11,239 nucleotides of DNA from UBA3263 sp964549975 (GTDB taxonomy: Bacteria > Bacteroidota > Bacteroidia > Bacteroidales > Muribaculaceae): NCBI GenBank assembly GCA_964549975.1, contig CAZJWM010000073.1, positions 1 through 11,239 on the forward strand, in the 5' to 3' direction. Numbering within the stretch: the stretch's first letter is position 1; the number at the start of each line of letters is the position of its first letter. Below the pieces are notes generated by a model. It was not told the origin of the DNA, did no database searches, and worked only from the letters and a program-made list of their open reading frames with translations. This document shows positions 7,153 to 11,239 of this stretch, in pieces. Both the position numbers and the translations under genes were made by a program.

Positions 7153-7186
7153 ACAGGCGGGGGATGGGAAATTGGGGGAAAAGTTG

Positions 7187-7194
7187 TAATTTTG
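7187..7194 (+). promoter_or_regulatory. Bacteroidota -7 promoter element for dacB
   Basis: TAATTTTG fits the TAnnTTTG consensus exactly. The predicted transcription start near 7200 leaves a leader of only about 10 nt before ATG 7209. No TTG is present at the proper -33 distance (that spot is G-rich), so activity may be modest or factor-dependent. The element lies 35 bp beyond the right terminus of the repeat element, so repeat-derived DNA forms its upstream region. Confidence 0.6.
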
Positions 7195-7208
7195 CAGAAA
7201 GTATTGAC

Positions 7209-8537
7209 ATGATGAGAAAACTCTTTGTTTCGTTGACGATATTGGCGGCGGCAGGGGCGTGGTGCGCCGAGCCGCTGCAGCTCACGGGCGGCGAGGCCGT
7301 GTCGGTGGGGGTGTACATCGCCCCCGTCGAGGAGGAGGCCGAGCCGTTGGCCGAGCAGTCGGCCGGGCGGCTGCTCACTCCGGCAAGTATTCTGAAATCG
7401 CTCACTGTGGCCACGGCCCTTGACTCGCTTGGCGGCGATTTCCGCTGGCATACGCGCGTCTACGCCATCGGCCAGGTTGACCAGGCGGGCACGCTCCACG
7501 GCCGATTGGTGGTGGAGGGCGGCGGCGACCCAACGCTTGGGTCGCGCCATTTCCGCGAGCAGCCGGCGTTTGTTGCCGCGGTGCGTCAGGCCTTGGCCGA
7601 CCATGGCATCAAACGGATTGAGGGCGCCGTGGAGCAAGGGCGCACGTGGCCCTCGGAAGGCGCCATCGCCTCGTGGCAGGTGGAGGATATCCCCTGGGAC
7701 TATGGCGCAGGATTCTACACGTTGAACTATGCCGACAATGCCGTCAACATCGACGTGCCGTCGATGCGCATTTCGCCTTCGATTTCGAGCGTGACGGCCG
7801 TCAACGCTTTGAGCGCGTCGGGCGGCGGTTCGCTTGATTTGCAGCGCGGCGCCGGAGCGCGGGAGTTCACCGTGAGCGGTTCGCTGGGCCAGCGCAAGCA
7901 GGCCACTTTGAATGCGTCGATGCCCTACCCCGCCGACTATCTGCTGGAGAGCTTGCGCAGCGGCCTGAGCTACACGAAGGCTGCGGTGAGCGGCTCATCG
8001 TCGGAGGCAATGCTCATCCTTGACTACACCTCGCCGCAACTGCGCGAGGTGGCCCGCTCGCTGATGGTGCGCTCAGACAACACCATGGCCGAGGGCACTC
8101 TGCGCGCACTGGCCGCCGGCAGCAGCCTCAGCGCCGCCCTCAGCGCCGAGCAGCGCCATTGGCGTCGCCGCGGGGTGGATCTCTCCACCGTGCGCCTGCG
8201 CGACGGCTCCGGGCTGAGCCGCGTCGACGCCATTGCCCCCAAGCAGCTCGGCGCCGTGTTGCGCCGCATGGCCTCCAACGCCGACTATGTGGCCGTCTTT
8301 GCCCGCGCCGGACAAGACGGCACTCTCCGCTCGTTTCTCGCCGACAATCCGCGCGCCAAGGAGTTTGTGCTCAAAACCGGGAGCATGAACGGCATCCTCT
8401 GCTATGCCGGCTATCGCCTCGACCCCTCCACGCGCAAGCCCACCCACGTGATTGTGATTATGACCAACAACCTACAAGCCTCCACCACGGCCACGCGCCA
8501 AGCCGTGGAGCGCTTCCTCCTTCAATTAGACTTCTGA
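7209..8537 (+). CDS. dacB: D-alanyl-D-alanine carboxypeptidase/endopeptidase, PBP4 (DacB) type
   Basis: A 442-residue penicillin-binding protein of peptidase family S13. It trims the peptide stems and cross-links of peptidoglycan in the periplasm. All three active-site motifs are present: SxxK as PASILKSLT with Ser60 and Lys63, SxN as RSDNTMAE with Ser289-Asp-Asn291, and KTG as LKTGSMNG (389-391). The long insert between SxxK and SxN typical of this family, with GGGDPTL and PWDYGAGFY, is there. The N-terminus is a secretion signal (MMRKLFVSLTILAAAGAWCA), probably cleaved near residue 20. ATG 7209 is chosen because it immediately precedes the signal peptide and follows the promoter; ATG 7212 is equally possible. 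The frame stays open upstream to 7035, but that part translates repeat DNA. The first half is G-rich on the coding strand, unlike its neighbours. First gene of a probable operon. Confidence 0.95.
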   Translation: MMRKLFVSLTILAAAGAWCAEPLQLTGGEAVSVGVYIAPVEEEAEPLAEQSAGRLLTPASILKSLTVATALDSLGGDFRWHTRVYAIGQVDQAGTLHGRLVVEGGGDPTLGSRHFREQPAFVAAVRQALADHGIKRIEGAVEQGRTWPSEGAIASWQVEDIPWDYGAGFYTLNYADNAVNIDVPSMRISPSISSVTAVNALSASGGGSLDLQRGAGAREFTVSGSLGQRKQATLNASMPYPADYLLESLRSGLSYTKAAVSGSSSEAMLILDYTSPQLREVARSLMVRSDNTMAEGTLRALAAGSSLSAALSAEQRHWRRRGVDLSTVRLRDGSGLSRVDAIAPKQLGAVLRRMASNADYVAVFARAGQDGTLRSFLADNPRAKEFVLKTGSMNGILCYAGYRLDPSTRKPTHVIVIMTNNLQASTTATRQAVERFLLQLDF

Positions 8538-9112
8538 TGCTACCGACGCAACTCAACCCCACGCTCTGCGAAGCCGGATGCGACGAAGCCGGACGCGGCT
8601 GCCTGGCCGGCCCGGTGTTTGCCGCCGCCGTGATTCTCCCACCGGGATTCACCCATCCCCATCTCACCGACTCGAAAAAGCTCTCCGAAGCTCGCCGCAA
8701 TGAGATGCGCGCCATCATCGAGCGCGAAGCCGTGGCCTGGGCCGTGGCCCAATGTTCGCCACAGGAAATCGACGAAATCAACATTCTGCGCGCCTCGATT
8801 CTGGCCATGCACCGCGCCCTTGACGCCCTGAGCGTCAAGCCGGAATTTGTGGTGGTCGACGGCAACCGCTTCACCCCCTGGGCCGACGTGCCCTGGCAAA
8901 CCGTGGTGAAGGGCGACGCCAAACTCGGCAACATCGCCGCCGCCTCAATCCTGGCCAAAACCCACCGCGACGAATTCATGGCTCAAGCCGCCAAAACCTA
9001 CCCCCAATATGGCTGGGAACAAAACAAGGCCTACCCCACGGCCGCCCACCGCGCCGCCATCGCCGCCCACGGCCCCTGCCCCCTCCATCGACTCACATTC
9101 CGTCTAACATAA
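8537..9112 (+). CDS. rnhB: Ribonuclease HII
   Basis: A 191-residue cytosolic endonuclease that cuts the RNA strand of RNA-DNA hybrids and removes single ribonucleotides from DNA. The catalytic acids are all visible: Asp16-Glu17 in GCDEAGRG, Asp108 in VVVDGNRF and Asp127 in KGDAKLGNIAAASILAK. DSKKLS (45-50) and the C-terminal YGWEQNKAYPT region are typical of the family, and the length is normal. The ATG shares its A with the last base of the dacB stop (TGATG), implying translational coupling; the frame is open further upstream but only as a shadow of dacB. An 18-nt gap leads to the metal ATPase. The grouping of cell-wall, DNA-repair and metal-export genes suggests convenience rather than one pathway. 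Confidence 0.96.
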   Translation: MLPTQLNPTLCEAGCDEAGRGCLAGPVFAAAVILPPGFTHPHLTDSKKLSEARRNEMRAIIEREAVAWAVAQCSPQEIDEINILRASILAMHRALDALSVKPEFVVVDGNRFTPWADVPWQTVVKGDAKLGNIAAASILAKTHRDEFMAQAAKTYPQYGWEQNKAYPTAAHRAAIAAHGPCPLHRLTFRLT

Positions 9113-9130
9113 CATTCCCCACCCTCACTC

Positions 9131-11062
9131 ATGAGCAACGAACACACCCAAGAAAACACCCTGCTCGGCCCCTGGGCCATGCCCGCCCTCTCAGCCGTGA
9201 TGCTCCTTGTGGCAATCATCGCCGAACACTTCTGCGCGCTGCAACCCTCGGCCACGGCGCGCCTGCTCTACTACGTGGCAGCCTTCCTCCCCGTGGGCCT
9301 GCCCGTGTGTCGCGAAGCCATCGAAGAGATGACCCACGGCAACATCTTCAGCGAATTCACCCTGATGACCCTCGCCGCCATCGGCGCATTCGTCATCGGC
9401 GAATACCCCGAAGCCGTGGCCGTGATGCTCTTCTACGCCATCGGCGAAAACCTCCAAGACGCCGCCTTAGACCGCGCCTCGCGCAACATCAGCGACATGC
9501 TCGACGTGCGCCCCGAGCGCACCACCGTGATCCGCCCCGACGGGCCCGTGGAAGTGGCCCCCGCCGACGTCTGCGTGGGCGAAACCATCGAACTCAAACC
9601 CGGCGAACGTGTGCCTCTGGACGGCACCCTGCTCACCGCCGGCGACGCCGCCTTCGACACCTCAGCCCTCACCGGCGAAAGCGTGCCCCGCACCATCAGC
9701 TGCGGCCAACCCGTCTTGGCCGGAATGATCGTCAGCGGCAAAAGCATACAAATCGCCGTCACCCACCCCTACGACCAAAGCACCCTGGCTCGCATCCTCT
9801 CCATGGTGCGCGACGCCTCCGAACGCAAAGCCCCCACCGAACTCTTCATCCGCAAATTTGCCCGCATCTACACCCCCATAGTCATAGCCCTGGCCGCCGC
9901 CATCACCCTGCTCCCCGCCGCCGCTGCCCCGCTCATGGGCTTCAACTACGTGTTCTCCCACTGGCTCTATCGCGGCCTGGTCTTCCTGGTGATCTCCTGC
10001 CCCTGCGCCCTGGTCATCAGCGTGCCCCTGGGCTACTTCGCCGGCATCGGCGCCGCCTCCCGCCAAGGCATCCTCTTCAAAGGCAGCAACTACCTCGACG
10101 CCATCTGCACCGTCGACACCGTGGCCTTCGACAAAACCGGCACCCTCACCAAAGGCCGCTTCGAAGTGTTTCAATTCGACGTGGCCGCCGACGTCACCTC
10201 CCGCTCCCGCCTCCTGAGCCTCGCCATGAGCGTCGAAGCCCGTAGCACCCACCCCATAGCCCAAGCCGTGGTGGCCTACGCCAAAGCCCAAGGCGCCACC
10301 CCCGTGGCACTCGCCTCAATGGACGAAATCGCCGGCCACGGCGCCGAAGCCCTCACCGCCGACGGCCACCGCCTGCTCATAGGCAACTCCCGACTCATGG
10401 CCCGCGAAGGCGTGGCCGTGGCCGCCGACTTCAGCGACAGCGTAGCCACAGTGGTGATCTGCGCCATCGACGGCCGCTACGCCGGAGCCCTCCTCCTGGC
10501 CGACACCCTCAAAGACGACGCCCACCAAGCCATCGCCCAACTCCACTCACAAGGCATCTCCGACATCCACCTCCTCTCCGGCGACAAACGCGACATCGTA
10601 GACCACTTCGCCGCCACCCTCGGCATCCGATTCTCCCGCGCCGAGCTCCTCCCCGAAGACAAAGCCACCTACATCGCCTCGCTCATCCGCGACCAACGCC
10701 GCCGCGTGGCCTTCGTGGGCGACGGCATGAACGACGCCCCCGTGCTCGCCACCGCCACCGTGGGCATAGCCATGGGCGGCCTCGGCAGCGACGCCGCCAT
10801 CGAAAGCGCCGACATAGTCATCCAAAACGACATGCCCTCTCGCGTGGCCACAGCCGTGGCCATCGGCCGCCGCACCTCCGCCATAGTCCGCCAAAACATC
10901 ACCGGCGCCATCGCCGTCAAACTCATCATCCTCCTCTGCGGCGCCCTCGGCTACGCCTCCCTCTGGGGCGCCGTCTTCGCCGACGTCGGCGTCGCCCTCC
11001 TGGCCGTTGCCAACTCGCTGCGCGCAGCGAGTTGGCAACGGCAATTGAAAATTGAAAGTTGA
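9131..11062 (+). CDS. zntA: Heavy-metal translocating P-type ATPase, P1B-2 type (Zn/Cd/Pb export, ZntA/CadA-like)
   Basis: A 643-residue inner-membrane pump that uses ATP to expel divalent soft metals. Motifs in order: actuator-domain TGES (181-184), transmembrane metal site CPC (290-292, in SCPCALVISVPLGY), phosphorylation site DKTGTLT with Asp334, the HP pair of the nucleotide-binding domain (374-375) and GDGMNDAP (530-537). Lys597 in the seventh and Asp618 in the eighth membrane helix match the residues that define the Zn/Cd/Pb subgroup, so copper is unlikely. Eight membrane segments are plausible: four before the actuator domain, two around CPC and two at the end. There is no N-terminal HMA domain or CxxC motif; the first 17 residues are short and polar. 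The C-terminus is odd: after the conserved ANSLR the last 12 residues are encoded by the right arm of a perfect palindrome and by a tandem repeat. Metal specificity is inferred from motifs only. Confidence 0.93.
   Translation: MSNEHTQENTLLGPWAMPALSAVMLLVAIIAEHFCALQPSATARLLYYVAAFLPVGLPVCREAIEEMTHGNIFSEFTLMTLAAIGAFVIGEYPEAVAVMLFYAIGENLQDAALDRASRNISDMLDVRPERTTVIRPDGPVEVAPADVCVGETIELKPGERVPLDGTLLTAGDAAFDTSALTGESVPRTISCGQPVLAGMIVSGKSIQIAVTHPYDQSTLARILSMVRDASERKAPTELFIRKFARIYTPIVIALAAAITLLPAAAAPLMGFNYVFSHWLYRGLVFLVISCPCALVISVPLGYFAGIGAASRQGILFKGSNYLDAICTVDTVAFDKTGTLTKGRFEVFQFDVAADVTSRSRLLSLAMSVEARSTHPIAQAVVAYAKAQGATPVALASMDEIAGHGAEALTADGHRLLIGNSRLMAREGVAVAADFSDSVATVVICAIDGRYAGALLLADTLKDDAHQAIAQLHSQGISDIHLLSGDKRDIVDHFAATLGIRFSRAELLPEDKATYIASLIRDQRRRVAFVGDGMNDAPVLATATVGIAMGGLGSDAAIESADIVIQNDMPSRVATAVAIGRRTSAIVRQNITGAIAVKLIILLCGALGYASLWGAVFADVGVALLAVANSLRAASWQRQLKIES
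11003..11042. repeat. Perfect 40-bp palindrome at the 3' end of the ATPase gene
   Basis: The left arm 11003-11022 and right arm 11023-11042 are exact reverse complements, 20 bp each with no loop bases, meeting at GCTGCG/CGCAGC. Pairing stops at once outside (G 11002, A 11043). The left arm encodes the conserved family residues AVANSL and part of the following Arg; the right arm encodes AASWQ and most of the next codon. As RNA it could form a very stable hairpin at the end of the operon, but no T-run follows, so it is not a typical intrinsic terminator. Confidence 0.95.
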
Positions 11063-11087
11063 AAATTGAAAGTCTTTTAGCTTTTAG
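11044..11087. repeat. Two adjacent 7-bp tandem repeats
   Basis: ATTGAAA is repeated four times at 11044-11071, the third copy reading GTTGAAA. After GT, CTTTTAG is repeated twice at 11074-11087. The first repeat overlaps the last codons and stop of the ATPase gene (…LKIES, TGA at 11060-11062). Both arrays share the 7-bp period and sit between the palindrome and the dispersed repeat head. Confidence 0.85.
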
Positions 11088-11089
11088 TT

Positions 11090-11158
11090 AGGGCAACCGC
11101 ATCAAAATGTTGCATACTAATTCTGCTGTGAATCAAGCGGAGGCGATGCCTCGGAGAG
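11090..11158 (+). repeat. Dispersed repeat head, copy B
   Basis: Gap-free match to 6838-6906 in the same orientation, with 8 substitutions in 69 positions. GCAACCGCATCAAAA at 11093-11107 is also the exact reverse complement of the right terminus of the main element (7138-7152). Homology ends at GGAGAG; copy A continues with GCTGGTTAT, this copy with TAACCTGATGG. It therefore looks like the left end of another family member carrying a different body. Confidence 0.88.
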
Positions 11159-11239
11159 TAACCTGATGGCGCCGCCATGCTCAAAAGCCAAGAGAACGAA
11201 AATGATATAAACCAGTAGTGGCCCGGCAGCGGCGCCGGG
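11159..11239. other. Body of the second repeat element, cut by the window end
   Basis: No gene is visible. Two short hairpins can be read: ATGGC (11166-11170) with GCCAT (11174-11178) around GCC, and CCCGGC (11222-11227) with GCCGGG (11234-11239) around six bases. If this is a family member like the one at 6841-7152, its inverted right arm lies beyond the window. Confidence 0.4.

Larger units (their letters stand above)
6611..7186. other. Gene-free region filled by a repeat element
   Basis: No credible gene on either strand: open frames here are short, have no family features and run through strong inverted repeats. 6611-6760 is plain sequence without a terminator for the lipoprotein gene; a pair CCAAAT (6707-6712) with ATTTGG (6731-6736) and a pair AAGTG (6723-6727) with CACTT (6738-6742) overlap in pseudoknot order but are too short to interpret. 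6797-7165 is occupied by the repeat material described in separate entries. Confidence 0.8.

Noticed and set aside
7035..7208. In-frame 5' extension of dacB to ATG 7035
   Set aside because: The extra 58 residues translate the repeat element and would put the signal peptide in the middle of the protein; the promoter at 7187-7194 also lies inside it.
8159..8536. In-frame 5' extension of rnhB to 8159
   Set aside because: It is a shadow frame of dacB with low-complexity Arg-rich translation; RNase HII begins at 8537.
11003..11042. Palindrome as a replication or integration site
   Set aside because: Half of it is conserved ATPase coding sequence, and no integrase or replication gene is near, so an inverted duplication explains it better.

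Overview
The window looks like a chromosomal segment of a GC-rich member of the Bacteroidota, most likely order Bacteroidales and possibly Muribaculaceae (family level is inference). Three things support this. Two start regions carry the Bacteroidota -7 promoter element TAnnTTTG. One protein is a lipoprotein with an acidic run right after the lipobox cysteine, the surface-export signature of this phylum. Start codons lack strong Shine-Dalgarno sequences. All recognised genes lie on the + strand.

Layout: (1) 1-3412 holds the end of carA, all of carB and a textbook intrinsic terminator. Together carA and carB make carbamoyl phosphate for pyrimidine and arginine synthesis. (2) 3413-5587 holds htpG (bacterial Hsp90) and a second strong terminator. 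(3) 5588-6610 holds a promoter and an AT-richer gene for an unrecognised, probably surface-exposed lipoprotein. (4) 6611-7186 has no gene. It contains a roughly 312-bp MITE-like element with 15-bp terminal inverted repeats, and inside it a core made almost entirely of consecutive hairpins. (5) 7187-11062 is a probable operon: dacB (PBP4-type peptidoglycan DD-peptidase), rnhB (RNase HII, 1-nt overlap) and a P1B-2 heavy-metal ATPase of the ZntA/CadA type. (6) 11003-11239 has a perfect 40-bp palindrome at the 3' end of the ATPase gene, two 7-bp tandem repeats, and a second copy of the head of the element from region 4, cut off by the window end.

The protein genes are ordinary apart from the lipoprotein. 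The unexplained material is the hairpin-rich repeat family. Its head occurs twice in direct orientation, flanking the dacB-rnhB-ATPase operon. The only two differences between the element's 25-bp inner arms are partners of one base pair in a local hairpin (C-G in one arm, A-T in the other), which suggests the fold is maintained. Whether it acts as RNA, as single-stranded DNA during transposition, or is an inert repeat cannot be decided from this window.
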